Assembly: GCF_003574095.1 (NCBI RefSeq) | Contig: NZ_QWLA01000002.1 | Coordinates: forward strand, 1 to 64,000 | Direction: 5' to 3' | DNA: 64,000 bases | Source of the DNA: Calidithermus roseus | GTDB lineage: Bacteria > Deinococcota > Deinococci > Deinococcales > Thermaceae | Shown here: positions 8,309 to 16,792 of the stretch, in pieces | How the letters are laid out: each line of letters begins with the position of its first letter | Position numbering within the stretch: position 1 is the stretch's first letter | Translations under genes and position numbers: made by a program | The notes under the pieces: model-generated | Told to the model about the DNA's origin: nothing | Seen by the model: the letters and a program-made list of their open reading frames with translations, nothing else | Database searches by the model: none

Positions 8309-8320
8309 GGACCACCTCCT

Positions 8321-9694
8321 TCACGCGCAGCACGAAAGCATCCCCACCTCAGTGTCTAGGGCTTGGGCCACCAGTCGGATGCCCTCGGCCAGGGTCAGGT
8401 AGGGGTGGAAGGTGTCGATCAGGTCGCGGTAATTGAGTCCGAACCTCACCGCCAGCACCGCCTCCTGCAGGGCGTCGCCAGCCTCGGGGGCCAGGATGGA
8501 CAGCCCCAGCACCACCCCCTCGGCGTCCACCACCAGCTTGAACATTCCCCGCGGGTCGTGCTGCGCCAGGGCCTTGGGGAGTTGCTCGAGGGGAAGCCGA
8601 GACACGCGAATGGCTGAACCGTATCGCTGGCGGGCTTCCTCCTCGGTAAGCCCCACCGTCGCCAGGGCGGGGTCGGTGAAGGTCACGCGGGGTACGGCCT
8701 GAAGCTCGAGCGCTTCCTCCCCCCCAAGTGCGTTCCGAGCCGCGATGCGCCCGGATTGGGCCGCCACGTAGACGAACTGGGGTAAACCCGCTGCGTCACC
8801 TGCTGCATAGATGCGGGGGTTGCCACTCCTGAGGCGTTCGTCCACCCGAATCTCCCCCCGTGGGCCCAGCTCGACCCCGGCGGCCTCGAGGTTAAGCCCC
8901 TGGGTGCGGGCTTTGCGCCCCGTAGCCACCAGCAGGCGCTCAGCTCGGTACGTTCCGCCATCGGTGTGTACCCGGAATTCGCCTTGGCGCTCCACCCGTT
9001 GCACCCTGACCCTGGTGTGGACCTCCAGCCCTTCGGCCTCGAGGTAGCCCTTGAGCAGCGTGCTGAGTTCGGGGTCTTCGGCAGGGAGCAGGTAGGGGGT
9101 GGCTTCCAGCACCGTCACTTGGGTCCCCAGCCGGGCGTAGGCCTGGGCGATCTCCAGGCCAATAGCCCCCCCGCCGATGACCAGCAGGGTGCTGGGGTGC
9201 GTGTCGGGGGAAAGGGCCTCGAGGTACGTCCAGGGCTGGCTTTCGGCCAGGCCGGGGATGGGGGGCAGAGTCGGGACGGCACCGGTGGCGAGCAGGTAAC
9301 GCCGGGCCTTGTGGGCCTGCCCGTTCACCTCCAGGGTCTCCCCGTCCAGAAAACGGGCCTGGCCGTGGATCACCGGGACGCCTGCGGCTTGGAGCACCTC
9401 GGCGTACTTCTCCTGGCGCAAGCTGCCCACCAAATCATCTTTTTGCTGGATGACCCGCTCCAGGTGGACCCTCTCGGCCTGGGTCTGGATGCCCTGGAAG
9501 GGGTGACGCCCGGCTTTGTGGAAGGCTTCGGCGGCGCGCAGCAAGGCCTTGGAAGGCACGCAGCCCACGTTGACGCAGGTCCCGCCCAGGACCCCGCCCT
9601 CGATGACCGCGGCCTTGGCCCCTCTCGAGGCCGCCTCCAAAGCCGCGGCCACCCCCGCCGAGCCGCTGCCCACGATCAGCAGGTCGTAGCTCAT
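8321..9694 (-). CDS. merA: Mercuric reductase
   Basis: A flavin disulfide reductase that reduces Hg(II) to volatile Hg(0) with NADPH. The 457 residues show FAD-binding VGSGSAGVAAALEA, the redox pair GGTCVNVGCVPSK (Cys40, Cys45), NAD-site VIGGGAIGLEIAQ, the ATGRKA and YAAGDAA segments, and the C-terminal vicinal Cys pair SCCA that delivers Hg(II) to the partner subunit. That pair separates MerA from lipoamide dehydrogenase. No N-terminal metal-binding domain is fused; it is the separate gene just upstream, overlapping by 4 bases. The frame extends further upstream, but the ATG at 9694 fits the fold. Confidence 0.95.
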   Translation of the reverse strand: MSYDLLIVGSGSAGVAAALEAASRGAKAAVIEGGVLGGTCVNVGCVPSKALLRAAEAFHKAGRHPFQGIQTQAERVHLERVIQQKDDLVGSLRQEKYAEVLQAAGVPVIHGQARFLDGETLEVNGQAHKARRYLLATGAVPTLPPIPGLAESQPWTYLEALSPDTHPSTLLVIGGGAIGLEIAQAYARLGTQVTVLEATPYLLPAEDPELSTLLKGYLEAEGLEVHTRVRVQRVERQGEFRVHTDGGTYRAERLLVATGRKARTQGLNLEAAGVELGPRGEIRVDERLRSGNPRIYAAGDAAGLPQFVYVAAQSGRIAARNALGGEEALELQAVPRVTFTDPALATVGLTEEEARQRYGSAIRVSRLPLEQLPKALAQHDPRGMFKLVVDAEGVVLGLSILAPEAGDALQEAVLAVRFGLNYRDLIDTFHPYLTLAEGIRLVAQALDTEVGMLSCCA

Positions 9695-9918
9695 CGCGCC
9701 TCCTCGGGAATGGCCTGGGCGGGATACCCCACGGCTTGCAGCTCGTCGAGCCAGGCTTGCAGGGGGGCTTCCCCCGCCACCGTAGCTTCCTTGCGCAGGT
9801 AGTCCACCCGTGCCCGCACCGTTCCGGGCACGCGCTTGAGAGCAGCTTCCACCGTGCGGATGCAACCTGAGCAGTGTATCCCCGGAACCTTGAGCCTGTA
9901 CTGTCGTGTGTTCTCCAT
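9691..9918 (-). CDS. Heavy-metal-associated (MerP/NmerA-like) domain protein
   Basis: A 75-residue beta-alpha-beta metal carrier with the motif GIHCSGCIRTVE (Cys16, Cys19). It has no signal peptide, so it works in the cytosol and probably hands Hg(II) to MerA, the job of the N-terminal NmerA domain in other reductases. It is the first gene of the operon. The ATG lies 6 nt from the -10 of the MerR promoter, so its mRNA is probably leaderless. Confidence 0.85.
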   Translation of the reverse strand: MENTRQYRLKVPGIHCSGCIRTVEAALKRVPGTVRARVDYLRKEATVAGEAPLQAWLDELQAVGYPAQAIPEEAR

Positions 9919-9924
9919 GGCCCC

Positions 9925-9956
9925 ACCCTAAACCCTGGAGCGGGCTCCAGGGTCAA
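9925..9956 (-). promoter_or_regulatory. MerR-type promoter and operator of the mercury operon
   Basis: Read on the minus strand: -35 TTGACC (9951-9956), a 20-bp spacer, -10 TAGGGT (9925-9930). The spacer region holds a perfect dyad, ACCCTGGAG-N4-CTCCAGGGT (9932-9953). An over-long spacer with a central dyad is the hallmark of promoters that MerR bends when it binds mercury. The -10 is 6 nt from the ATG. Confidence 0.88.
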
Positions 9957-9967
9957 GGGGGTGGAGG

Positions 9968-10375
9968 TCAGGCCAGGGTGGAGTCCAGGTAGACGCAGTG
10001 GTCCTTGCCGTCGCAGGCGGGATCGGGGTGGGCCTCGGCCCACTCCAGCCGAGAGGCCAGGGCATCGTGCAGGGCAGTGAGTTCGGCGATGCGCTGCTCC
10101 AGCAAGGCCACCTTCTGGCGCAGCACCCGGCGCACGTCGGCGCAGGGGGGGCGGCCTTCGTGCATGACCTCGAGCACCGCCCTGATCTCCTCCAGCGTCA
10201 GACCCAGGGCCTGGGCCTGCTTGATGAAGCGCAGGCGCCGCACGGCCTCGGCCTCGTAGAGGCGGTAGCCTCCCTCGCTGCGTCCCTCCGGGCGCAACAA
10301 GCCCTCCCGCTCGTAGAAGCGCAGGGTGTCACGGCTGACGCCGGCCACCCTGGCGAGCTCGCCAATGCGGTACAT
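9968..10375 (-). CDS. merR: MerR-family mercury-responsive regulator
   Basis: 135 residues with a winged-helix N-terminus (YRIGELARVAGVSRDTLRFY), a long dimerisation helix and three Cys at 78, 121 and 127. These match the three Hg-binding Cys of MerR in order and rough spacing; the last two sit in PACDGKDHC. It probably represses and then activates the adjacent mer promoter. It lies upstream of the operon on the same strand, with an operator on each side. Zn or Cd sensing cannot be excluded, but the merA neighbour favours mercury. Confidence 0.88.
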   Translation of the reverse strand: MYRIGELARVAGVSRDTLRFYEREGLLRPEGRSEGGYRLYEAEAVRRLRFIKQAQALGLTLEEIRAVLEVMHEGRPPCADVRRVLRQKVALLEQRIAELTALHDALASRLEWAEAHPDPACDGKDHCVYLDSTLA

Positions 10376-10381
10376 GCTTTC

Positions 10382-10413
10382 AGGTTAAACCCTGGAGAGA
10401 ACTCGAGGGTCAG
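10382..10413 (-). promoter_or_regulatory. Second MerR-type operator, in front of merR itself
   Basis: Minus strand: -35 CTGACC (10408-10413), 20-bp spacer, -10 TAACCT (10382-10387), 6 nt to the merR ATG. The dyad ACCCTCGAG-N4-CTCCAGGGT (10389-10410) differs from the operon operator by one base per 18-base dyad. merR is therefore probably controlled by its own product. Confidence 0.82.
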
Positions 10414-10479
10414 CGACTCCACAGTGGGCCTGCTAGGGCAGGTGATCTACCGCGCGGTATTCGTCGCTAAAATCACCGT

Positions 10480-11112
10480 TTACCTTCGGGAGAGCACCCA
10501 GTGCACATCCTGCACCATCTGCCCGGTCTGGGCGGTCTTGCCTCTGGAGTAGATCAGCTCGAGCTGCCCTTTGGGGTTTACCAGGAAGACCGCGGAGGTG
10601 TGGGCCACCAGATACTGCTCCGGCGATTCGGCGCTCTGCGTGAAATAGCCGACCCCGTAGGCTTTAGCGATTGCCGCTATCGTTTCGGGGTCGCCGCTCA
10701 GGCCGATAAAACTGGGGTCGAAGGCTCGGGCATAGCGCCCGATCAGCTCAGCGGTGTCGCGTTTGGGGTCGGTGGTGATCATCAACACCTGCACCCTGGC
10801 CTGCTCGCTGGGCGAGAGAGCCTGGTAGACCCTGGCCAGCTCGAGCATGGTAAGTGGGCACACGTCCGGGCAATTAGCATAGCCGAAGAAGATCAGCACC
10901 GCTTTGCCCCTGAAGTCGGAGAGTCTGTAGCTTTGGCCCCCCTGAGCCGTCAGGTTGAAGTCGTAGGCCACCCTGGGGGGAAGCAGCCGGGTGCCAAAGG
11001 GCTGGTAAGTCGGTAAAAACCGCGGGTAGAGCAGGATTAGCAGCAGGGCCAGCAGGAGCAGGCCAGCCAGGGCCAGCAGCCCCCGCCGCAGGGTTTTCGT
11101 GGAAAGGGTCAC
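10480..11112 (-). CDS. SCO1/SenC copper chaperone for cytochrome oxidase
   Basis: A membrane-anchored thioredoxin-fold protein that inserts copper into, or reduces, the CuA site of cytochrome c oxidase. One N-terminal transmembrane helix (about 10-29) is followed by the Sco domain: FRGKAVLIFFGYANCPDVCP with Cys81 and Cys85, the ITTDPKRDT loop, and the third copper ligand His in YLVAHTSAVFL. It is the last gene of a five-gene operon and begins 4 bases after the PCuAC-like stop. The region after it (10414-10479) has the palindrome TACCGCGCGGTA (10448-10459). Confidence 0.93.
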   Translation of the reverse strand: MTLSTKTLRRGLLALAGLLLLALLLILLYPRFLPTYQPFGTRLLPPRVAYDFNLTAQGGQSYRLSDFRGKAVLIFFGYANCPDVCPLTMLELARVYQALSPSEQARVQVLMITTDPKRDTAELIGRYARAFDPSFIGLSGDPETIAAIAKAYGVGYFTQSAESPEQYLVAHTSAVFLVNPKGQLELIYSRGKTAQTGQMVQDVHWVLSRR

Positions 11113-11116
11113 GGTT

Positions 11117-11515
11117 TCACCTCCTCACCTCCGCCAGCACCGCGAAAACATCGCCGTCGTCTAAACGCAGGAGGATGGGCACCAGATCACCGGGCTCGAG
11201 GGAACGGCTGAGCTTGAGCAGCACCAGCGTGTAACCCCCTCGCTTGAGTTCCAGCCGGCCCCTGGCTGGCACCTCAAGGGTTTGGATCACCTTATTCCCC
11301 TGGCGCAGTTCCACCCTCTGGGCCACCGGCGAATCGGCTGCGATCACCTTCACTGCCTTGTTCTCCTGGTTGACCAGCGCCGCATACACGTAAGCCTGGC
11401 CCGCCTCGAGGCGGACACGAGGGTTCTCCGCCCTGAAAACCCCAGGGCCGTGCGCCAGGGCCAGCCCTAACAGGGTCAGCGTCAACAGCATCCGTGTCGT
11501 CAGCACGAGATTCAT
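11117..11515 (-). CDS. PCuAC-like periplasmic protein lacking the usual copper ligands
   Basis: 132 residues with a signal peptide ending ALA before HGPG. The body follows the PCu(A)C fold (YVYAALVNQENKAVKVIAA; VPARGRLELKRGGYTLVLLKL), which normally hands Cu(I) to Sco or CuA. The canonical H-M...M...H-x-M ligand set is absent: there is no His or Met after the predicted N-terminal His. Cleavage after ALA would make that His the first mature residue. The ATG at 11515 is preferred because GGGAG lies 6 nt before it; an in-frame ATG at 11521 is possible. It sits directly before Sco1. Confidence 0.75.
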   Translation of the reverse strand: MNLVLTTRMLLTLTLLGLALAHGPGVFRAENPRVRLEAGQAYVYAALVNQENKAVKVIAADSPVAQRVELRQGNKVIQTLEVPARGRLELKRGGYTLVLLKLSRSLEPGDLVPILLRLDDGDVFAVLAEVRR

Positions 11516-11567
11516 CACCATCTCCCATGATCCCCGCTACTCGAATCCGGGTCCGCAGCGGTGCTCC

Positions 11568-12407
11568 TTACACGAACCAGTACATCAGGGTGTCATAGAG
11601 CCCCGCCAGGACCAGAACGACTCCGCCGGCGAGGTTTAGCCGGCGCCCGCTACGGCGCATCCCGCTCAACACCTCGCCTTTGGGCTTGCCTCGGTCGAGC
11701 AGCGCCAGGATGAGCAGCACCGGCACTGCCGTGCCCAGGGCGAAGAGCGCGGGGAATATCAGCCCCACCCTCGAGGCCACCGCCATGGGCAGCATCACCC
11801 CGAAGAACAAGAAGAACATCGTGGGGCAGAAGGCCAGCCCGAAAGCCACCCCCAGGGTGAAAGCGCCAAGGCTGCCGCCCCTGGCCTGGGCCCAGGCTCC
11901 CAGCTGGCCCAGCCCCAGGCTCGGGCCCGGCAGGCGGATCAGCCCCAGCAGCAGGAAGCCCATCACCACCATCAGCGGCCCCAGCACCCGGCGGACGCCG
12001 GTGAAGAGCGCGCCGGGTGCGGTGAAGGTGCCCCCGAAGACCCACACCGCGATACCTGCGAGGAACAGGTAGACCAGCGCCTTGCCCAGCAAGAACCACC
12101 CCACCCGCCTCCAGGCTGATCCCTGGGCCTGAAGCGCATCCTGGGCAAACCAGGAGATGGCAGCGGCGTTGGTGGAAAGCTGGCAGGGGGCGAGGGCCCC
12201 CAGCAAGCCCAGCAAGAACGCGCTCAACAGGGGTATCCCCAGCCCAAGCCGCAGGGTGTTGATGGGTTCGGCCAGCCAGGTGTAGGGCTGGTTGGCCAGG
12301 GCATAGAGGCTCGGAGCCAGCCCCGCCAGTTGCGGGCCGAGCAGCACCAGGGTCAGTCCCAACCCAGCCAGGAACCCCAGGCCCAGATAGGGATGAAGGT
12401 TTCTCAT
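11568..12407 (-). CDS. CcdA/DsbD-like membrane protein
   Basis: About 280 residues with some seven membrane helices. Two intramembrane Cys-Pro type sites are visible: GALAPCQLSTNAAAI and LAFCPTMFFLFFGVMLP. Such paired sites carry electrons or metal across the membrane in the CcdA/DsbD/TauE-like superfamily. In this copper operon it may supply reductant to Sco1 or the PCuAC-like protein, or move copper. The ATG at 12407 begins MRNLHPYLG; the frame extends upstream but overlaps the previous gene. Confidence 0.8.
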   Translation of the reverse strand: MRNLHPYLGLGFLAGLGLTLVLLGPQLAGLAPSLYALANQPYTWLAEPINTLRLGLGIPLLSAFLLGLLGALAPCQLSTNAAAISWFAQDALQAQGSAWRRVGWFLLGKALVYLFLAGIAVWVFGGTFTAPGALFTGVRRVLGPLMVVMGFLLLGLIRLPGPSLGLGQLGAWAQARGGSLGAFTLGVAFGLAFCPTMFFLFFGVMLPMAVASRVGLIFPALFALGTAVPVLLILALLDRGKPKGEVLSGMRRSGRRLNLAGGVVLVLAGLYDTLMYWFV

Positions 12408-12453
12408 CGCGTTGGGTTCTCCCGTCCCTGACCTCGATCGGCGTATAACCCCA

Positions 12454-13194
12454 TCATTTCCGCCACACCCGGCCATTGCTATCCACCCACACCAATTGGG
12501 TAGGGTTCTTGGGGTTTACCGCCAAAGCAAGCACCGACCCAGCAGCAACCCGCTTCCAACTCGAGGTAGTACGCTGCCAAAGCCCCTGCTTACCCCCGGC
12601 ATAGAGGGTTCCGTCCGGGGCTACCCGGAGCACGTAAACCTCGGGTTCAGGACTGGCGATGGCTTCAAGACGTGGCCCTTGCCTTTGGAGCAACCCTAAC
12701 CCTGGTACAGCCAGATATAGCCTGCCGTCCAGCCCGACCGCCATCACCGGGCTGCCCTGGGGGGCTTTGCTCCAGCGCTTGCCCCCATCCTGGCTCATGT
12801 ACAGACCGCTTGCGGCTTCGTAGGCGTAGTGCAGCAGGGAGTTTTGCGGGTGGACGGCGTAGCCGTGCAGATCGAGCCCGGAAAGCCCGCTGGGCTTGAG
12901 TGGGCGAAAATCCCTCAGGTTGTTGCTCTCGAAGTAGACTTCGTGCCCCGCTACTATCAGGCGTTTGCCGTCCCAGGCCAGGTTCATGGCATCCCAATTG
13001 GGTTTGCGCACCAGGTCTTGCCAACTCTTTCCCCCATCGCCAGAGACCTGTATCCCGTCGTGGTGCCCGAGCAGGATGCGCCCGTCGGGAAGCCACAGCA
13101 GAGCGTGCGCATCGCGGGTGGCGATCTGGCCCATGTGGGCTTGGGCCAGGGCCAGGCCCGGCATGAGGAAGCTCAGGAGCGCCCACCGCTTCAT
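12454..13194 (-). CDS. Secreted BNR/Asp-box propeller protein
   Basis: The ATG at 13194 gives 246 residues with a signal peptide (WALLSFLMPGLALAQ). Sialidase-type Asp-boxes appear as VSGDGGKSWQ and MSQDGGKRWS, with further blades marked by LPDGRILLGH, GLDGRLYLA and APDGTLYAG. This points to a seven-bladed beta propeller. No sialidase catalytic residues are evident; related proteins in such operons have no known function. It lies second in the copper operon, between the DUF2946-like and CcdA-like genes. Confidence 0.78.
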   Translation of the reverse strand: MKRWALLSFLMPGLALAQAHMGQIATRDAHALLWLPDGRILLGHHDGIQVSGDGGKSWQDLVRKPNWDAMNLAWDGKRLIVAGHEVYFESNNLRDFRPLKPSGLSGLDLHGYAVHPQNSLLHYAYEAASGLYMSQDGGKRWSKAPQGSPVMAVGLDGRLYLAVPGLGLLQRQGPRLEAIASPEPEVYVLRVAPDGTLYAGGKQGLWQRTTSSWKRVAAGSVLALAVNPKNPTQLVWVDSNGRVWRK

Positions 13195-13330
13195 GCTCCA
13201 CCTTCTGAACAAGTTGTCACAGTCATCCAAATTCCCCTTATCTCAAGCTTGCGCTCTTCTCGAGCTCACCAGCATGAAGCTTGCAGCCGTGCTGCCGAGC
13301 TCGTACCCGGCAGTGCCTCGACAGGTGGGT

Positions 13331-13690
13331 TCAGGCTCGAGGTGGGGGTTCGGGGATTTCGCCAATTGGGTGAGGGATAAGTAGGGCAGAGGGCGTAAGG
13401 GGAACCCAGCGGGGTGTTTGGGGGATTAGCTGCCAGACCTCCACCCTGAGCCAGACCGCGCAAGTGCCCACCGAGGTGCAGGGGAGCATCGGTGCCTGGC
13501 TGCAACACCCAGGCATCGCTGGCGCAGGAGGCTCGCCGATTTCATGGTGCACCGCTCCCTCGGGGGAAGGCATCCCCATGTTGAGGGAAAGGAGGGGCTG
13601 CGCCAGAGTTAAGCCCAGCAGCAAGAACACACAAAGCCACGACCTGACAAACAGGGGCTTGTGGGTCTTGAGCTGCCGTAGAAGCGACAT
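13331..13690 (-). CDS. DUF2946-like secreted protein
   Basis: 119 residues with an N-terminal hydrophobic segment (about 15-31), a Met/His stretch (NMGMPSPEGAVHHE), a Cys cluster (GCCSQAPMLPC, GTC), and the ending PEPPPRA. This layout resembles short DUF2946-type proteins found next to copper transport genes. It is the first gene of the operon that ends in sco1. The 136 bases between it and the propeller gene hold no gene. Confidence 0.6.
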   Translation of the reverse strand: MSLLRQLKTHKPLFVRSWLCVFLLLGLTLAQPLLSLNMGMPSPEGAVHHEIGEPPAPAMPGCCSQAPMLPCTSVGTCAVWLRVEVWQLIPQTPRWVPLTPSALLIPHPIGEIPEPPPRA

Positions 13691-13739
13691 TTCAATCGAC
13701 CCGTAGTGTAACAGACAATGGCGCGAGAAGACATCGATC

Positions 13740-13756
13740 AGCCTGGACTCCAGGCT
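13740..13756. terminator. Hairpin between acyl-CoA synthetase and copper operon
   Basis: AGCCTGG-ACT-CCAGGCT is a perfect 7-bp stem with a 3-nt loop, 35 bases after the synthetase stop. No clear U-run follows on the minus strand, so it may be a weak terminator or part of the next leader. Confidence 0.4.
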
Positions 13757-13790
13757 CGAGCCCCCCTGGCTTTTGTAAAGAGCGAACGCT

Positions 13791-15464
13791 TCAGCTCGAG
13801 ACCTTCTCCTGGGCTATCTGCTCGCGCAACTCGCGCTTGAGCACCTTGCCCACCATGCTCTTGGGCAGGCTCTCGCGGAACTCGTAGATACGGGGAACCT
13901 TGTAGGCGGCCAGGTTGGCCCGGCAGTAGCGGTCGAGCTCCTCCTGGGTCACGCTCTGGCCGGGTTTGAGCACCACGTACGCCGCCACTGTTTCGCCGCG
14001 GTAGGCGTCGGGAACGCCGATCACGGCGGCTTCCTGCACCGCGGGGTGGGCGTACAGCACTTCCTCCACCTCGCGGGGGTAGACATTGTAGCCACCCGCG
14101 ATGATCATGTCCTTCTTACGATCGACGATGTAGAAATACCCCTCCTCGTCCATGCGGGCGATGTCGCCGGTGAGAAGCCAGTCGATCACGATGGCCTTGG
14201 CGGTTTCCTCGGGGCGGTTCCAGTAGCCCAGCATCACGTTGGGGCCACGGATGGCGAGTTCCCCGATCTCGCCGGGAGGCATTTCCTGTAAGTCGGGGCC
14301 GACGATTTTGGCCTCCACGCCGCTCATGGGCAGGCCGATGCTCCCCATCTTGCGCTTGCCCATCACCGGGTTGCAGTGGGTGCAGGGGGAGGCTTCGGTG
14401 AGGCCATAGCCCTCGACCAGTTTGCCCCCGGTGAGTTCTTCGAAGCGCCTGGCGACCTCGACGGGCAGCGCCGCCGAGCCCGAGATGCAGACCTTGACCG
14501 TCCCCACTTTGCGGCGCTCGATGCCGGGGAAGTTGTTGAAGCCCACGTAGAGGGTGGGCACGCCGGGGAAGTGGGTCACGCTGTGCTTCTCGATGGCCTC
14601 CACGCAGGGCTTGACCTCGGGCCGGGGCAGCAGCACGATCTTGTAGCCCTCGGCGATGCCGTAGTTCATGGCCACGGTCATGCCGTAGACGTGGAAGAAG
14701 GGGATGGCTCCGAGCATCACGCCCTTGCCCTCGAGCTCCTTAACCGGATACCAGGCGATGGCCTGGTAGGTGTTGGCGACGAGGTTGCGGTGCGAGAGCA
14801 TGGCTCCCTTGGCCAGCCCGGTGGTGCCCCCCGTGTACTGCAGCAGGGCCACGTCGTCGGGCTTGGAGTTGTGAGGGTGCTCGATGGGTGGGTTGTTCTT
14901 GAGCAGGGTCTTGAAGCTGTGCCGCTTGGGGTCGGGGGGCAGGCTGACCCAGCGCTTCTCGCGGCGGGCCTTGATGGGGAAGAGCAGGTTCTTGGGGAAG
15001 GGCAGGTAGTCCTGAATGCCGGTGGTGATCACCCGCTTGACTCCCACGTCCCCGGCGATCTCGGCATAGCGCGGCCACAGCATGTCGAGAATGACCAGGG
15101 TTTCAGCGCCGGAGTCGTTGAGCTGGTGCTTGAGCTCGCGGGGGGTGTACAACGGGTTGACATTGACGCAGATGCCACCTGCCGTCAGCGTACCGTAAAA
15201 GGCGATCACGAACTGCGGGCAGTTGGGCAGCATGATCGCTACCCGTTCGCCTTCCTGCATGCCCAGCGAGCGCAGTGCCTGACCGAAGCGTCGGACTGAC
15301 TCCCAGAGCTGCTCATACTTGAGGGTGTAGCCCATGAACTCCAGAGCTACATTGTCCGGGTACTTCTGAGCGCTTTGCTCGAGCAAGCGCCACAGGGGGA
15401 CCTCGGGATAGGTGATGTGTTCTGGTACGCCGGGGTCGTAATGTGCCAGCCAGGGTTTCGCCAT
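13791..15464 (-). CDS. Long-chain fatty acid--CoA ligase
   Basis: An acyl-adenylate enzyme of 557 residues that activates fatty acids with ATP and CoA for beta-oxidation. Motifs in order: P-loop-like YTGGTTGLAKGA, the A8-type EGYGLTEASP, TGDIARMDEEGYFYIVDRKK, and the C-terminal lysine motif LPKSMVGKVLKREL. This is the FadD pattern. TGGAGGTTCAAGC precedes the ATG. A TATAAA box lies about 50 bases upstream. It is a single-gene unit. Confidence 0.92.
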   Translation of the reverse strand: MAKPWLAHYDPGVPEHITYPEVPLWRLLEQSAQKYPDNVALEFMGYTLKYEQLWESVRRFGQALRSLGMQEGERVAIMLPNCPQFVIAFYGTLTAGGICVNVNPLYTPRELKHQLNDSGAETLVILDMLWPRYAEIAGDVGVKRVITTGIQDYLPFPKNLLFPIKARREKRWVSLPPDPKRHSFKTLLKNNPPIEHPHNSKPDDVALLQYTGGTTGLAKGAMLSHRNLVANTYQAIAWYPVKELEGKGVMLGAIPFFHVYGMTVAMNYGIAEGYKIVLLPRPEVKPCVEAIEKHSVTHFPGVPTLYVGFNNFPGIERRKVGTVKVCISGSAALPVEVARRFEELTGGKLVEGYGLTEASPCTHCNPVMGKRKMGSIGLPMSGVEAKIVGPDLQEMPPGEIGELAIRGPNVMLGYWNRPEETAKAIVIDWLLTGDIARMDEEGYFYIVDRKKDMIIAGGYNVYPREVEEVLYAHPAVQEAAVIGVPDAYRGETVAAYVVLKPGQSVTQEELDRYCRANLAAYKVPRIYEFRESLPKSMVGKVLKRELREQIAQEKVSS

Positions 15465-15626
15465 GCTTGAACCTCCAGGAGCCTTTGGGCGCTGTACTTC
15501 AAATCTTAGGGGATTTTTATACCGAGTTCAAGCAGTAGTCCCACCGCTAAACATTAAGCCCATGATTGCTAGACGCGAGGGTTGATTACTCCTATTTTCC
15601 GATATTCGGGCCAATAAACTGTGCTC

Positions 15627-15998
15627 ATGGATGCCTTAGTACGCTCACAAGAGAGTGTTCCTGCCCATTCTGTCGAGCGCAGCCAGGATGCCTTCGTTCA
15701 GGTCCTCATCGGCCCCGAGGATGGAACCGTGCACGCAGTAGTGCGGCGTTTTACCTTGCTTCCCGGGGGCAGGATTCCTCGCCACAAGCACCCCACCGTG
15801 CAGCACCAGCAGTACGTGCTTTCTGGCCAGATGCGGGTAGGAATCGGTCCCGAGGTGCGGGAGGTTCGGGCAGGAGACGCGCTATTGATCCCTCCCGACA
15901 TCCCGCACTGGTATGAAAACCACACCGGCGAGCCGGTGAGCTTTTTGTGCATCATCCCCCGCACCAGCGGCTACGCCACGGTGTGGCTGGATGATTAA
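15627..15998 (+). CDS. Single-domain cupin protein
   Basis: 123 residues forming one cupin barrel. Motif 1 is GGRIPRHKHPTVQHQQYVLSG, here with three His and a Gln where a Glu is usual; motif 2 is GDALLIPPDIPHWYEN. These bind a metal, often Fe or Mn. The ATG at 15627 is chosen over the GTG at 15621 because TAAACT (15615-15620) lies exactly 6 nt before it, the leaderless layout. The substrate is unknown. Confidence 0.8.
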   Translation: MDALVRSQESVPAHSVERSQDAFVQVLIGPEDGTVHAVVRRFTLLPGGRIPRHKHPTVQHQQYVLSGQMRVGIGPEVREVRAGDALLIPPDIPHWYENHTGEPVSFLCIIPRTSGYATVWLDD

Positions 15999-16105
15999 GG
16001 CGCGGTCGTACGCGGAACGCAAGACGTCTTGGCCCTCGACCCTCGACAAACCACGGGCCACAAGCCCCACGGCTGAGTGAGGGCCGACAGATTAGCGCTT
16101 AGCGC
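15999..16105. repeat. Intergenic word-repeat segment between convergent genes
   Basis: Contains GGTCGTACGCGGAACGCAAG and CCCTCGACCCTCGAC, the same words that fill other spacers here. It also has the palindrome TTAGCGCTTAGCGCT region near the lipoprotein end. No gene is seen. Confidence 0.6.
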
Positions 16106-16765
16106 TCAGGGCTGCTGCAAGCGCCAGCGGATGCCCTCGGGCAAGGTGGTCGAGCTGCTGATGTTGACGATCCACTTGTCCTTGACCACCCGGTACTCGG
16201 CCAAGACGTAGTTCCAGCCCTGCTTGGCCTCGAGGTCGAGGTTGAGGGTCACGTCCTGCCAGAAGCCCAGGAAGGTGCTGGGGCAGTCGATGGTGCCCTT
16301 CATGGTGGTGTCCTGGTCGAAGTAGTCGAGGTAGGCGTACTTCTGGCCGGGCTCGAGCACCGGCTGCTGGTTGGCCAGGATCACGCTGCCCAGGCTTTTG
16401 CCGCTGCCGTCGAGGGGCAGCAGGTCCACGCGCAGGTGCTTGATGGTACTGGGGCTGTACTGGTAGGAGGTCTTGACGATGCAGCCGTTGCCCTTGGTTC
16501 GCCAGGTGTCGGGCACCAGGTTCTGCTGCGTGAGCAGGGCGGGGTCGGGGGTGGGAAGCTGGTACTGCAATTGGCCGCCGGAATCCACCGGGCTCTGGGT
16601 GAGCACGGTGGTCCCGCTCTGGAAGCGCAGGGTGCCGCTCGCCGCCGGCCAGCCGAGGATGGCGACGCTGCCACCCGATGCGCTGGGACCGCTGACCGCA
16701 CCGCTGCACGCGCTGAGGACGGCCAGCAGGCCGAGCCCTACCCCACGCAGGAAGAATCGCTTCAT
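16106..16765 (-). CDS. Putative lipoprotein, unknown function
   Basis: The ATG at 16765 gives 219 residues with a lipobox (LLAVLSAC) near residue 20. The mature part opens with a Gly/Ser linker and then a beta-rich body (VAILGWPAASGTLRF; WNYVLAEYRVVKDKWIVNI). No catalytic motif is recognised. GGAGG is 7 nt before the start, so translation is Shine-Dalgarno led, and a consensus promoter lies upstream. Confidence 0.72.
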   Translation of the reverse strand: MKRFFLRGVGLGLLAVLSACSGAVSGPSASGGSVAILGWPAASGTLRFQSGTTVLTQSPVDSGGQLQYQLPTPDPALLTQQNLVPDTWRTKGNGCIVKTSYQYSPSTIKHLRVDLLPLDGSGKSLGSVILANQQPVLEPGQKYAYLDYFDQDTTMKGTIDCPSTFLGFWQDVTLNLDLEAKQGWNYVLAEYRVVKDKWIVNISSSTTLPEGIRWRLQQP

Positions 16766-16792
16766 CAAAACAACCTCCAAAAAGTCGCGCTC

